DNA of 36,282 bases from the IMG/VR virus record IMGVR_UViG_3300035698_005741, positions 1-36,282 of that record; one strand, 5' to 3'. The position numbers were made by a program, and so were the translations under genes. Under the pieces are notes generated by a model. That model saw only the letters and a list, made by a program, of their open reading frames with translations, did not search any database and was not told the origin of the DNA. Positions 1 through 8,918 of this stretch are shown here, piece after piece (within the stretch, counting starts at the first letter, position 1; each line of letters begins with the position of its first letter). Source of the DNA: a virus.

Positions 1-2791
1 GATCATTTTCAACCTTAATTGCATTTCTGCGTTCGTCATTAAGGTCTGACAAGGAGCCACCCGCTGCGGTTATCTTATCAGATAGCTCATCATACTGCTT
101 GTTAATAGCCTCTATAGCCGTAACCCGCTCTATCTCGCGTGAACTTACCGAACTACTCGTATCCGCAGCTACAGCCGCACCAACGTTCCCGCCATTCTGA
201 GCAAAAGCCGCACCCGCCCTAGAGTTCGCTAGATTGCCAAAGCTTAACGCCTCGGTGAAGTCAGTAACCCCACGGGTACGTTCCGCCCGTTGCTGCGCCT
301 TAAGCGCTGCTGCTTCCCGTATCTTACGGATTTCTGCAAGCCGCATGGCTATAACGTTTACTTGGGCGTCGAAGATCGCTTTTGATACCCCACTTGCGCC
401 ACTGTCGTCTAGGTCACGTAACGTCTTAAGATAGGTTTTCTCAAGATCATTTTGCTCCTGATTAACCTGAAGTCTAATAAGCTCGTCACGCTGCGCCCGT
501 GTTCCCCCTGTGTCCTCGATCTGTCGCTTTAGTATATCTATAGCTAAACGATGGCTGGCCTCAAAGGTTACATCTATAAACTTTTCGAGTTCATCGGCTT
601 TTGCTTTCTTAAAGTCTTGGGCCGCTTTCTCTCTTTTGGCTGAGTTAGTTCTCTTGGCCGATAGCAGAATTATCTCCCGTGCCTCGAAAGCCTTACTCAA
701 TGCTTTTTGTAACGAGGGGTTGGTAACCTTACCTAGTATACCCGACAGACGTTCAGCCGATACGCTTTCCGTACTTTCGAACAATGCACGGATATCTTTC
801 GTGAAGTTAGAGGCTTTCGCCTCATTCGCCTGTATGGCTGCAAACAGATCAGTGAACAGTTTTTCGTTTTTACGTCCAATGTCCGCGATTAGTTTCTTGT
901 TCGCTGCCTCTAAGGATATAATCTGCGCGTCATACTTAGCTTTAGCCGTGCCTTTGACCGCAGCCTCGGCGTTAGCCGCAGCGACGGTTAGTCTATCCGC
1001 GAATTCGACAAAGGGCTTAAACTTACTATCAAGGAATAAGATCGTAGCCGCTTTGGTATTCGTATCTCGAGACTTCGTTATATCTTGATTAAAGTTTCGT
1101 GTTACGCTGTTTATCTTATCAGTAATTTTACCGAACGATTTCTTTAATTCATCCAGATCGCCACCGGTTGATAAGAGTAAGTGTGCGATTAGTCTTACTT
1201 CGCGCCTAGCTTCTTCAATCCCTTCCGCTTCCTGCCGTACTCTGCCGACGCCGTACGGTCCCGGTACGATGGATACCTGTGCGTTTAACCTATTAAGGTC
1301 CTCTAAAGCTTTACGCCCTCTCTCTGCAAGAGCTTCCCTCTTTTTGCCGAGGATTAGCATCTGGGTTACCTGCTCTTCACGTAAACCTTGCAGACGTTGA
1401 GACAACTCTAGCGCGGTACCTGAAGTGGCCTCAAGGTCGGCTGTCCTAAGATCAAACTCGTCCTCAAGATTACGTTGCGCTATACCGAAGTTTCCTTCCC
1501 CGAAGATCGCTTCGATTGCCGCCGCGCCAATAACCGCAGTGCCCACGGCTTTTGATAGCTTGCTGATTATATCGCCCGTGGGGTCTGCGTCCGCTTTCTC
1601 TTTTTTCTTTTTCTTTTTCGCTCTTCCCCCCCTGAAGGCAGATATAATCTTCACGGTACCCGCAATAGCCAGCAACACCGCTCCGAGTCTTATTAGTTCC
1701 CCTGTAAATCGACGGGCCTCGGGTGTTAATTTACTGAACTCCTTAACGAGGGAGCTAAATCCGTCAAGCACATCCCGCAGTTCCGGGGCTAGTACGTCGC
1801 CCAAGGCGATACCCATTTCCGTCACAGAGTTTGACGCTCTTATGAAAGAACCGTTTAGGGTGGCCATTTGCTCGCCAGCAATGATAGCTGCGAGTTGAGT
1901 ACCTGTTATATCTTTTTCAAGCTTGGCGAAGGGATTATTCCCCGACACAGCTTTCATGGCGGCGTTAAGGGCGGCGAGTCCCTCTGTACCCGCGATGATC
2001 TCTAGGGTGGACTGTGACATATTCTTTTCAGCGAGTTCCTTGAGCAACGTCTGGAAATCGCGCATTCTACCGAATGAATCAGTAGTGGTTATACCCATCT
2101 GAGCTAACGCTTCCCGCGCTTCACCGACCGGGTTAACCAGACGCACAATAAGGTTACGCAAACCGGTACCCGCTTGCTCGCCACGTAGACCAACGTTGAA
2201 CAACTGCCCGAGGGCTGCTGCGGTAGTCTCTAGACTTATTCCGGCGACGGCGGCTACCGGTGCGGCCTGTCTGAGGGCGAACGCAAGCTTATCTAGTGTC
2301 GCCTGTGATTTACTGATAGTGGCAACGAAGACATTAGATATGCGGGAGGCGTCTTTAGCCTCTAAGCCAAACGCCCGGATATTAGACGCAACAACGTCCG
2401 CCGCGCTACCAACGGGCTGCAACGTCGCCTGTGCGAGCGCGAGAACGCCCGACATGGCGGACATACTCTCCTCTACTGAGAAACCGGCTGATGCTAAGAA
2501 GTACAGGGCGCTTGCCGCCTCTGCCGCGCCGAATGTGGACGCGAGGGCAAACTTACGAACTGCCTTTTCCATTTTGGCTAATTCGTCGGCGGTACCACGG
2601 GCAACCGAGTTCGTTAAGACTAATTGCTTTTCAAGTTCCCGGAAGCTTCTAATAGAACCGGCAAACAGCGCCGCCGCGCCTGCCATATTTGCAAAGTGGA
2701 ATGAGGCTTTCTGTAGTTCCCCCGCTAGCTTGCCAAAGCTAACGTCCTGAGAACGCCCTGAAGTTCTTCCGCTTGATCCCGGATCGGCCAT
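1..2791 (-). CDS. Tail tape measure protein, TP901 type (C-terminus beyond window)
   Basis: The open frame starts at ATG 2791 (Met-Ala-Asp-Pro) and runs off base 1, so at least 930 residues are present and the stop is missing. The N-terminal third matches the TP901 tape measure core: an Ala/Gly-rich helical region with the TADELAKMEKAVRKFA and TFGAAEAASALYFLASAGFS segments. A Lys-rich patch (KKKKKKE) and one hydrophobic stretch (LGAVLLAIAGTVKII) follow, then long charged coiled-coil sequence. It sets tail length and is wound with the G/GT chaperone encoded just upstream. It starts one base after the GT stop codon. Several long plus-strand frames here are only shadows of this gene. Confidence 0.93.
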   Translation of the reverse strand, partial: MADPGSSGRTSGRSQDVSFGKLAGELQKASFHFANMAGAAALFAGSIRSFRELEKQLVLTNSVARGTADELAKMEKAVRKFALASTFGAAEAASALYFLASAGFSVEESMSAMSGVLALAQATLQPVGSAADVVASNIRAFGLEAKDASRISNVFVATISKSQATLDKLAFALRQAAPVAAVAGISLETTAAALGQLFNVGLRGEQAGTGLRNLIVRLVNPVGEAREALAQMGITTTDSFGRMRDFQTLLKELAEKNMSQSTLEIIAGTEGLAALNAAMKAVSGNNPFAKLEKDITGTQLAAIIAGEQMATLNGSFIRASNSVTEMGIALGDVLAPELRDVLDGFSSLVKEFSKLTPEARRFTGELIRLGAVLLAIAGTVKIISAFRGGRAKKKKKKEKADADPTGDIISKLSKAVGTAVIGAAAIEAIFGEGNFGIAQRNLEDEFDLRTADLEATSGTALELSQRLQGLREEQVTQMLILGKKREALAERGRKALEDLNRLNAQVSIVPGPYGVGRVRQEAEGIEEARREVRLIAHLLLSTGGDLDELKKSFGKITDKINSVTRNFNQDITKSRDTNTKAATILFLDSKFKPFVEFADRLTVAAANAEAAVKGTAKAKYDAQIISLEAANKKLIADIGRKNEKLFTDLFAAIQANEAKASNFTKDIRALFESTESVSAERLSGILGKVTNPSLQKALSKAFEAREIILLSAKRTNSAKREKAAQDFKKAKADELEKFIDVTFEASHRLAIDILKRQIEDTGGTRAQRDELIRLQVNQEQNDLEKTYLKTLRDLDDSGASGVSKAIFDAQVNVIAMRLAEIRKIREAAALKAQQRAERTRGVTDFTEALSFGNLANSRAGAAFAQNGGNVGAAVAADTSSSVSSREIERVTAIEAINKQYDELSDKITAAGGSLSDLNDERRNAIKVEND

Positions 2792-2792
2792 A

Positions 2793-3586
2793 CTATTCTC
2801 TCCCTAAAAGGCTTTCGCCGCCTGACGAAACGTTTCGCTGTGTATCCTCTGCGTCGGTACAATAACTGACAGTGGAGTCCACAATAGTCATTAAGGGTAC
2901 GAACTTAGCAGGTTGGCTATTGGTTCCGCCTTCTTCCGGTAAATAGCCTTCCTTGTATGCCGCATAAGCAGAAAAGATAAGATTAAAGTACGCTGGTTCA
3001 TCTAGCATCGGGCGGCGAGGGCATCTGTCTTGCGTAGTACCATCGGTATCCGCCCAATACGGAAAAGGTGCGGCTACTTCGCACCCTCTCTCCCGTTTTT
3101 TATCATCTGAGCAAGTCGCGCAATCGTAGGTGGGGTAAAGACGGGTCGCAATTACTCCACTTCTAAGTTTTTTGCCTCTTCCGCTCTGACCGAATTCAGT
3201 TCCATGATACGGCCCGCTAATTCCTGAAGGATAGGTTGATCTAGTGCATCAAGGCACTCGGGAGCAACGCATTCTTTGGATTTACCGTTGACCAGCATGG
3301 TGACTTTACTGAATACGATCTCCACTCCGTTCTTGTCGAGAAAGTTGACCCAACCCTTAAGGCCGAAGCGTACCGTCTCAAGGTCACGGGTGCCGGAATT
3401 AACGAACATGTTATTACCGTCTAGGCCCTGCTGCATGACCATAGCGCGGTCGCCTATACGTGCGCGGGTATCTGCGTCGAGAGCGCCGAGGGTGAACACG
3501 GTTGCTCCCTGATCGCGCTCCTGAACCTCATCGTACATGGAGATATGTTCAGTGGTCTCGGTGAGAGATAAACCTCTAAGTGCCAT
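2793..3586 (-). CDS. Tail assembly chaperone GT fusion, made by -1 frameshift
   Basis: This is the extended product of the chaperone gene. The 0-frame reads GCA AAA AAC at 3175-3167, a canonical A AAA AAC slippery heptamer four codons before its stop. A -1 slip continues through an open frame with no stop from 3167 to TAG at 2793, giving about 264 residues. The added part has a cysteine cluster (DCATCSDDKKRERGC, then DRCPRRP) and ends just before the tape measure start. Position between major tail protein and tape measure, plus the frameshift, matches lambda G/GT-type chaperones. A separate start at ATG 3008 is less likely, because the frame is already open upstream and no strong ribosome site precedes it. 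Confidence 0.85.
3152..3586 (-). CDS. Tail assembly chaperone G (unshifted product)
   Basis: A 144-residue protein starting MALRGLSLTETTEHIS at ATG 3586, with AAGGAGG upstream. An upstream TTG in the same frame (3637) is rejected as a start because the Shine-Dalgarno site lies between. The protein is acidic and ends EEAKNLEVE, right after the slippery heptamer. It probably binds the tape measure protein during tail assembly. It lies downstream of the major tail protein, as in lambda-like tails. A palindromic 16-mer occupies 3622-3637 just upstream. Confidence 0.85.
   Translation of the reverse strand: MALRGLSLTETTEHISMYDEVQERDQGATVFTLGALDADTRARIGDRAMVMQQGLDGNNMFVNSGTRDLETVRFGLKGWVNFLDKNGVEIVFSKVTMLVNGKSKECVAPECLDALDQPILQELAGRIMELNSVRAEEAKNLEVE
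3167..3173 (-). promoter_or_regulatory. Programmed -1 ribosomal frameshift site (A AAA AAC)
   Basis: On the minus strand the heptamer is in phase with the chaperone frame (GCA AAA AAC TTA). It is followed 13 bases later by the 0-frame stop TAA (3154-3152). The -1 frame stays open for 124 more codons. I did not find a clear downstream stem or pseudoknot by eye. Confidence 0.85.
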
Positions 3587-3621
3587 TACTGCTGTCCTCC
3601 TTAGACTGCTGTTATGCGCAA

Positions 3622-3637
3622 TTGCAAACGTTTGCAA
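3622..3637. promoter_or_regulatory. Dispersed palindrome, copy 1
   Basis: TTGCAAACGTTTGCAA, a perfect 16-bp palindrome. It lies between the 57-residue gene and the chaperone start. A weak upstream promoter (ATGACA, 17 bases, TTAACT) would end directly at this site. Confidence 0.9.
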
Positions 3638-3639
3638 AG

Positions 3640-3813
3640 TTAATCGGGGAATTTGTCCGCTGTCATCTTTTGGACTATCGCCCCGGGGTGTCGTGCCGCT
3701 ACTGTGTCCGCTGACGCGCTTGTTAGCTTCGCATCAATGAGAATGACGGACTCTACACCCTCGCCGTCGAGGTGTCCAGTAGGTTTAACTATTAGGTATA
3801 CTATAGCTCTCAT
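3640..3813 (-). CDS. Small protein of unknown function, 57 aa
   Basis: Runs from ATG 3813 (MRAIVYLIVKPTGHLDGEG) to TAA 3640. It sits between the major tail protein and the chaperone. A strong terminator hairpin separates it from the tail protein, so it is probably translated from readthrough or its own promoter. Only a weak ribosome site (GAG) is seen. The sequence looks like a small beta-strand-rich protein, with no recognised motif. Confidence 0.6.
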   Translation of the reverse strand: MRAIVYLIVKPTGHLDGEGVESVILIDAKLTSASADTVAARHPGAIVQKMTADKFPD

Positions 3814-3820
3814 GTCTCTA

Positions 3821-3851
3821 AACGAAAAGAGGGGACCAACCGGCCCCCTCT
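3821..3851 (-). terminator. Rho-independent terminator after the major tail protein
   Basis: On the minus strand a GC-rich stem (AGAGGGG pairing with CCCCTCT, with a GG/CC extension) is followed by TTTTCGTTT. It lies 28 bases past the tail protein stop and would cap the very highly expressed tail tube message. Confidence 0.8.
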
Positions 3852-3878
3852 AATCACCTTTACCCCGAACATTAAGAC

Positions 3879-5426
3879 TTAGGCGAACACGAACTGGATT
3901 TCGTCGTCGCCGTCGTCGGATGCGGAGGAGAACTGCAAAGCGGCGTCATACGTGCGACTGCCATTACGATCAGCGTACGTAAGCGTGGAGTACTGGACGC
4001 TGCGGGATTGCATATGCACAATATTCCCCACCGTTGTACCAATACCTGCGTGGAACACCATCCGGGTTGCCGCCGTATGTTTCGCCCAGAACTCGTGATA
4101 CTGCTCAAGCGTGACTTCGGGATTGATCCCGCCTGTCGGGTTACGCGCCGTAATCGTAACACCGTTGAAGCCGTCCGTGTGATTAACAGAGTCACGCGGA
4201 GTAACTTCATTGGCGATGTCAACGTTGAACGACTGAACGTGCATATCCCGGAAGCCGCCCGCGTGAAGATTGGACAACTCGACCTGCTGCGGAATAGTCT
4301 GCTCAAACACCGACCCCGTTGGAAGTGCTTCATCCTCGACGGCGGTATACTGTCCGGTAAACGTAAACGATATGGAAGCGTAGTTGCCTGCTTCCCCCTC
4401 AAGGGCCATCGTTCCCATGCACCCGGTAACCTTATGCAGGATACCGTCGAAGTACATATAGATCGTGGCGCTTTCGAACGCGGTGGATATCGGGTCATAC
4501 TGGACGCCGGGGCGACGTACATCGAAGTCCCATGTATCCCCGACCACAAGATCAACACCAACCGTGGGTGTTACCTCGCCGGTCGAAAGCCCCATAGCAA
4601 TAGCGGCGGCGTCGGTAAGGGTAAGTTCGCCAGCGGCAGTACTGAAATCAACCGTGATTGTGCCGGTCGTATTGGAGGTGCCTGTGAAGCGGCCATCCGC
4701 GAGCATGGCAGTTTCGAGGAGGTCACCAACCGAGGTCGGCGTTGCGGTTACGTCAACGACGATATGGAAGGATACGCCGCCTGCGACGAAGATCAGTTTC
4801 TCGCCCGCCAAATAAGTACCCGCAAGGGCCAGTGACGGGGCTGTGAGGTCAGAGGTCGTCCATACTGCTGTACCTGAAGCCGATCCGGTTACATCCGCCG
4901 AATATACCAAACTTGGCAGGATGGATACAACGGACTCGATATAGGGAACGCCGGTCCATTGGATTTGCGCCGCCGAGGAGGCACCCGCCGTGACACAGTT
5001 CGCGGTATAACGACCATATCGGATGGTAGGTAGCGTGGTCTTGGCCCACGTAACTGTACCGGTGTTTGAGGCACCAAGAATGGCGTCACTGATAACCGCA
5101 GCGGTATTGTTTGCGATGGTCGTCTCTGCAAAACCACAGGCGCGCAGAAGCGTACCGATCTTACCCGCAGTACCGACCGTACCCGAGCCTTTAACTTCAT
5201 GGGTGAATGTGGCGGTAACCAACTTCCGGCCAATGGCAACCGCTGTAGGCGATATACTGGCGCGAAGGTTGTTCCGCTCAAGGACGTTTGAGTCCACGCG
5301 AATGTCGGCGTCCGACACAAGCATTGCATTGGCTGTCGCCGTAGGAACGGCATCAACGTTGTAGGTAGACTCAATCTTGGCCAGCACGAGCGTACGGGCC
5401 GTCAGTAGAGGATTAAGGGTAGGCAT
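3879..5426 (-). CDS. Major tail (tube) protein
   Basis: A 515-residue protein from ATG 5426 (MPTLNPLLTARTLVLAKIES). The opening segment, with KIESTYN and a later 'NNLRASISP', is typical of phage tail tube subunits. The sequence is rich in Thr, Ala, Gly and Val with alternating beta-strand patterns. The size, the place between the tail terminator and chaperone genes, and the dedicated terminator support the call. The middle part (about 170-300), rich in small residues, may hold an inserted Ig-like or decoration domain. It assembles as rings around the tape measure protein. Confidence 0.88.
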   Translation of the reverse strand: MPTLNPLLTARTLVLAKIESTYNVDAVPTATANAMLVSDADIRVDSNVLERNNLRASISPTAVAIGRKLVTATFTHEVKGSGTVGTAGKIGTLLRACGFAETTIANNTAAVISDAILGASNTGTVTWAKTTLPTIRYGRYTANCVTAGASSAAQIQWTGVPYIESVVSILPSLVYSADVTGSASGTAVWTTSDLTAPSLALAGTYLAGEKLIFVAGGVSFHIVVDVTATPTSVGDLLETAMLADGRFTGTSNTTGTITVDFSTAAGELTLTDAAAIAMGLSTGEVTPTVGVDLVVGDTWDFDVRRPGVQYDPISTAFESATIYMYFDGILHKVTGCMGTMALEGEAGNYASISFTFTGQYTAVEDEALPTGSVFEQTIPQQVELSNLHAGGFRDMHVQSFNVDIANEVTPRDSVNHTDGFNGVTITARNPTGGINPEVTLEQYHEFWAKHTAATRMVFHAGIGTTVGNIVHMQSRSVQYSTLTYADRNGSRTYDAALQFSSASDDGDDEIQFVFA

Positions 5427-5451
5427 GTTCGATTAGCTCCTTGTGTTGTGC

Positions 5452-5661
5452 TTACACCCTGCGGCGTACGCCATCTTCACCAATTGTGAATGTACCACCG
5501 CCGGTTTCGTGTGGCGGGGTACTCTGAACGACCTTAGCCGGTTCTGGCGCAGACTTTGCCTGATCCTCATTCTGATCGCTATTGCTCTCGCCCGTAGTTG
5601 CAGACGTTTGCAAAGTGGTATCCTTGCGCGATACCGGGTTCCTTTGAGTATTCTTAGCCAT
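5452..5661 (-). CDS. Small hydrophilic protein, 69 aa
   Basis: Starts at ATG 5661 with GGAG upstream, between the tail terminator and major tail genes. It is polar and probably disordered, rich in Ser, Thr, Glu and Pro, ending GEDGVRRRV. It carries a palindromic 16-mer near its start, read as Leu-Gln-Thr-Ser-Ala. No known domain. It may be a small head-tail or tail accessory protein, or mainly a leader for the tail protein message. Confidence 0.65.
   Translation of the reverse strand: MAKNTQRNPVSRKDTTLQTSATTGESNSDQNEDQAKSAPEPAKVVQSTPPHETGGGTFTIGEDGVRRRV
5598..5613. promoter_or_regulatory. Dispersed palindrome, copy 2
   Basis: TTGCAGACGTTTGCAA, inside the 69-residue gene at about codons 17-22, read as LQTSA. 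It is about 170 bases upstream of the major tail protein start. Confidence 0.85.
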
Positions 5662-5675
5662 AGTGGCTCTCCTTG

Positions 5676-6128
5676 TTACCGCGTAAACGGATCGATTTGT
5701 TCATGTCGATATTTGAGTTGTAGTATTAGGAAGCCCCCGGCTGTGTTCTCTTCTACGTCTATCTCTGGGGTGTTACCGACTTCTATTATATTTATGACCG
5801 TTGCTAGTAACGTTGAATCACTTAAAACACCCTTCTGAAGGTGAGCTAGATAGTAGTTGAAACGTTCGAAATGGTCAACGCCCTTTTCTACCGCGAACTG
5901 AAACTGGATAATGATGGGCAGTAGCTTGTCGATACGGGAGGTAATCATTTGCTCCACCTCCTCTTCGCCCTCCTCGACGGAGGCAAAAGGCATGAACTGT
6001 ACACGTACGCCCTCTTGTTCCCCTCGACGTACTTCCTTGAATAGGAGGGTGGCCCCGCTATCGGGTGTAATACCCTGAATAGCTGTGATGATAGCTTGAA
6101 CCGCCGTCTCTCGTATACTGTTTGCCAT
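5676..6128 (-). CDS. Tail terminator / tail completion protein
   Basis: A 150-residue protein starting at ATG 6128, joined to the upstream gene by a TAATG overlap. Size, position between the gp10-like protein and the tail tube gene, and the fold pattern (N-terminal helix MANSIRETAVQAIITAIQGI, then beta strands ending GGFLILQLKYRHE) match gpU-like tail terminators. These cap the tail tube and join it to the head. The call rests mostly on synteny and pattern. Confidence 0.7.
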   Translation of the reverse strand: MANSIRETAVQAIITAIQGITPDSGATLLFKEVRRGEQEGVRVQFMPFASVEEGEEEVEQMITSRIDKLLPIIIQFQFAVEKGVDHFERFNYYLAHLQKGVLSDSTLLATVINIIEVGNTPEIDVEENTAGGFLILQLKYRHEQIDPFTR

Positions 6129-6820
6129 TAGACCCTCACTGGTCTGAAGTTTCTACCCAACTGCGCCCGGGCAACCCGTAACTTAATAGAACCCGGTCGT
6201 AGGTCAAACTGCCGCATCTCGGTAGCCATGATATACCCGAAGGAATTGATCAACTCAGTTTGACGTTTCTTAAGGGCTTTGCGTAGCCCAAGGCGGGCGG
6301 ATACCTTTGCTCGGTCTACAAGTAAATAGAGCAAGATGAGCTTGCCCGAAGACTTCTGTTTATAAGCAATATACGCATTACCGTTCTTAGACTTGTACAC
6401 GAAGGTACCGAGGGATTTCCATGACCTAGGGCCGCGTCTCTTAGGTGTCCCATCCGCCCTTAAGGCTGCGGGCAGTGGTATGGTCAGGGCTTTAGCCTGC
6501 TTAGGTCGTATAGTACCCCCGTACTCGTGTATTACTACGTACGGCTCGCCCCGGATAACGCCCTTAAGGCTATTGATGCTAACCCCGGTTACTCTAACCC
6601 CCGCTTTTAGGGATTTCTGCATACGTCCGCTGCGTCTCTTAAGGTTGGTCGTCTTGAGCGCGTCCCGTACCGCAGAACTCATCCAATCGTCCATGGCCCG
6701 CCGCATGCGCGGTACCATCCTCTTCTCAAGCGCGAGTATACTAACTCCGTTTACTGCGGGTAAGAGAGATTTCCTAGCTCTGGTCGGGAGCTTTAGCTTG
6801 ATTACGTCTACTTTAGCCAT
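6128..6820 (-). CDS. HK97 gp10-like neck / virion morphogenesis protein
   Basis: A 230-residue basic protein, start placed at ATG 6820 (MAKVDVIKLKLPTRA), overlapping the upstream gene by 8 bases. An alternative ATG lies at 6832. Residues around YVVIHEYGGTIRPKQAKAL match the 'HEYGG.i.pK..k.L.iP' signature of gp10-like or gpG-like neck proteins. It follows the head-tail connector and precedes the tail terminator, as in HK97-type modules. Confidence 0.78.
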   Translation of the reverse strand: MAKVDVIKLKLPTRARKSLLPAVNGVSILALEKRMVPRMRRAMDDWMSSAVRDALKTTNLKRRSGRMQKSLKAGVRVTGVSINSLKGVIRGEPYVVIHEYGGTIRPKQAKALTIPLPAALRADGTPKRRGPRSWKSLGTFVYKSKNGNAYIAYKQKSSGKLILLYLLVDRAKVSARLGLRKALKKRQTELINSFGYIMATEMRQFDLRPGSIKLRVARAQLGRNFRPVRV

Positions 6821-7448
6821 GACGACCAACAAGTAGCTTTTTGTACCCCTTAAGGCGTTTCATGGCTTCTGGGGAGAAGCCGCCAATGGCGCTTGCTAAT
6901 ACCTTTGCGTCGGCACCTTTAGCTTTCTCGTCCGTGCGCCCTATTTCATTGTTGATCTCTCGGTCGAACTCAAATGCGACCTGCGCTGCGCATGCGTAAG
7001 ACAGATCAATGGGCGAAGCAAGCAGATCACCGTCAAGATCATACCCCCCGGTATAGGTAACCTGAATTGAGCGGGGAGCCTTCCATGTATTGAGGTGGAG
7101 AATGATAAGTCCTTTATCCACGTCAACAGTGTAGAGGTCCGGTTGGTTTGCGATATTCTCAAGGGGAGTGGTGTCGGACCAATCTCGATAACGGTTATAC
7201 CGTATTTCGAAGGTCGCGGATAAGTCTATAGGAGTTTCTTTAACCCATATCTTAACGCCCCGGTCAAACTGCTGGTCTGGTGCGTCGAAGTACTCCGTAC
7301 GGGCGAGCTTTACGAAGTCTCTACGGCAATACTGCATGATATCGGAGGATACAACGCCTATCAGGGTTTGGAGCCTGTCGTTGAAGTCGTCGTTTCCTAC
7401 CTTGGCTAATTCTTTAGCAAGATCAAGCGTAGTTAGTTTGGTGGTCAT
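6813..7448 (-). CDS. Head-tail connector (gp6-like adaptor)
   Basis: A 211-residue protein from ATG 7448. Features of gp6-like connectors are visible: an N-terminal helix pair with CRRDF, a middle region of strands, and the IQVTYTGGYD segment, which resembles the 'v.V.Y.GGy' motif of this family, then a helical C-terminus. It would form the ring beneath the portal. It overlaps the gp10-like gene. Confidence 0.8.
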   Translation of the reverse strand: MTTKLTTLDLAKELAKVGNDDFNDRLQTLIGVVSSDIMQYCRRDFVKLARTEYFDAPDQQFDRGVKIWVKETPIDLSATFEIRYNRYRDWSDTTPLENIANQPDLYTVDVDKGLIILHLNTWKAPRSIQVTYTGGYDLDGDLLASPIDLSYACAAQVAFEFDREINNEIGRTDEKAKGADAKVLASAIGGFSPEAMKRLKGYKKLLVGRHG

Positions 7449-7460
7449 ACCTTAATCCCT

Positions 7461-7500
7461 ATAAAACAAATGGGCGGAAGCATATCGCGCCTCCGCCCAT
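7461..7500 (-). terminator. Rho-independent terminator downstream of the capsid operon
   Basis: On the minus strand ATGGGCGGA pairs with TCCGCCCAT (7470-7500) around a loop, followed by TTTGTTTTAT. It lies between the 108-residue gene and the connector gene, and would end the capsid message. Confidence 0.8.
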
Positions 7501-7524
7501 CTATTTGTGACATGTGCCTGAAGC

Positions 7525-7851
7525 CTACGCCGGAATGCGTTTCCGTGTGGGCCTGCGTTTAGGCCGTACATCGGACTTCTTCATCCTACGGCGGCGTTTG
7601 TCCCCTTCGTCCTCCTCGTTGTCGTCATCATCGAGACCTTTCGGGTCCACGTCGAATTCCACGTCGAAGTAGGCTTTGTCGAACTCTTCACCGTCGCTGT
7701 CTGTCGTTACTTCCGACAAGACCTCAAGTTCCTTTGCGGTATCTTCGTCAACCGGCGTTTCCTGCCCGCGAAGGTATTCCATATTTTTGTAAATATAGAC
7801 GCGCCCGCGAACAAGAGTGGCCGTATTAATTTTAGATTTTCTCGCTGCCAT
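7525..7851 (-). CDS. Head protein of unknown role, 108 aa, acidic then basic
   Basis: Starts at ATG 7851 with AGGAAAC upstream, 78 bases after the capsid stop and before a strong terminator. Residues 10-35 look folded (LVRGRVYIYKNMEYLRGQE). This is followed by an acidic run (LDDDDNEEDEGD) and a basic tail (RRRRMKK, then RPKRRPTRKR). It may be a head decoration or completion protein. I do not recognise the family. Confidence 0.75.
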   Translation of the reverse strand: MAARKSKINTATLVRGRVYIYKNMEYLRGQETPVDEDTAKELEVLSEVTTDSDGEEFDKAYFDVEFDVDPKGLDDDDNEEDEGDKRRRRMKKSDVRPKRRPTRKRIPA

Positions 7852-7929
7852 GTGACAGTTTCCTCTTAGTTAGGTTTACAGGTGGTGGTATCGAATTAGG
7901 TATAACTCTATCTTTAACCGCAAATGCCG

Positions 7930-8874
7930 TTAGCCGACGTTGATCGCCTTGACGCACATATCCTCTTCTTCGATCTGGATACCAATGCGCATGGTGATAA
8001 CGATCTTGATCAGACGTTCCTCGATGTCGCGGTCGAATTCCATACGGAACCGACGCTGAACACCCCAGAGAATATTCTTGGGGATGGTCATGAGCATCGT
8101 GGTGGTCGGGAGTTCCGACGCCGCCTGCATCGCCACACCGAGAACCGCGACCGGTGCCGTACCCGTGAGGGTGGCGTCACCTAAGTTGGTCTGGCGCTGT
8201 GCGACCTGCATGCGATAGTCGATTTCCTTCGTCGTCGGGACAAGATACTTGTACTTGTTCAGGAGACGATGGTACTTGGTCGGCAATGCCTTGATCATAT
8301 TCGCGAACAAGTTCGGATCGACTGCGGCATTGTTGTGATTGACGAGGTTGGAAGTCATCCGCTTGAGAATGCCGTCCTGCAACGCCAAGTAGGGGTCCGC
8401 CGAGTTGGTGTCGGCGTTGATAAGCCACTCTTCAAGGTCAAGTGCGACCCGTTCGGCCATGAGATCGATGATGGTGCGCTCAAACTGCGTCCCGTCGATC
8501 CCGCCGCCTTCGATGGCGTCTTCGATTGCTTCGTACGGCAGATTGACCTGCGCAATGGCTTCCGAGGTCGTCAGCGTGATCTTCTCGGTCGTCGGTGCGG
8601 AACGGTCAGGCGCACGATTGCCCATCGTATAAGGTCCGCTGTTCTGCGAACCGGAGTTTTTCGCGGCCTTCATGATCCGGCTGCTGAACCCGATCTTGTG
8701 GACCTCAGTTGTGGGCCGACGCATCGGAATGGTACGGACCTGATTGAGGATTGTCGGCTGGTCAAGAATTTTGCGGAAAAACCGCGTTCCTTGATCGGCG
8801 TTCATGTAACCACCATTTGAAATGAGGTCACCAAGCGCCAAGTCGGCGCGACGGATTAGTTCTTTCTCTCGCAT
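7930..8874 (-). CDS. Major capsid protein (HK97 fold)
   Basis: A 314-residue protein from ATG 8874 (MREKELIRRADLALGDL), with AAGGG upstream. Recognisable features are the N-terminal helix, the extended arm containing FFRKILDQPTILNQVRTIPM, the glycine-rich loop region, the long helix IIDLMAERVALDLEEWLIN, and the C-terminal A-domain with TTMLMTIPKNILWGVQRRF. This fits the phage major capsid family found with XkdF proteases. It follows the scaffold gene directly. Confidence 0.9.
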   Translation of the reverse strand: MREKELIRRADLALGDLISNGGYMNADQGTRFFRKILDQPTILNQVRTIPMRRPTTEVHKIGFSSRIMKAAKNSGSQNSGPYTMGNRAPDRSAPTTEKITLTTSEAIAQVNLPYEAIEDAIEGGGIDGTQFERTIIDLMAERVALDLEEWLINADTNSADPYLALQDGILKRMTSNLVNHNNAAVDPNLFANMIKALPTKYHRLLNKYKYLVPTTKEIDYRMQVAQRQTNLGDATLTGTAPVAVLGVAMQAASELPTTTMLMTIPKNILWGVQRRFRMEFDRDIEERLIKIVITMRIGIQIEEEDMCVKAINVG

Positions 8875-8918
8875 TTGAAGCTGCCCTTTCTATATGCTAC
8901 TTCATGAAAATAAAGGTA

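Noticed and set aside
1388-1403. TTGCAGACGTTGAGAC in the tape measure gene
   Set aside because: Only the first 11 bases fit the palindrome; the second half-site is lost, so it is not counted.
234-2750. Several long plus-strand frames at the left end
   Set aside because: They lie opposite the continuous tape measure frame on the minus strand, lack ribosome sites and have low-complexity Ser/Ala composition typical of shadow frames.
2793-3008. Stand-alone 71-residue gene
   Set aside because: Its frame is open back to the A AAA AAC slip site of the chaperone and it lacks a clear ribosome site, so it is the end of the GT fusion.
4008-4835. Plus-strand frame of 275 codons
   Set aside because: Shadow of the major tail protein gene; no ribosome site and no family pattern.
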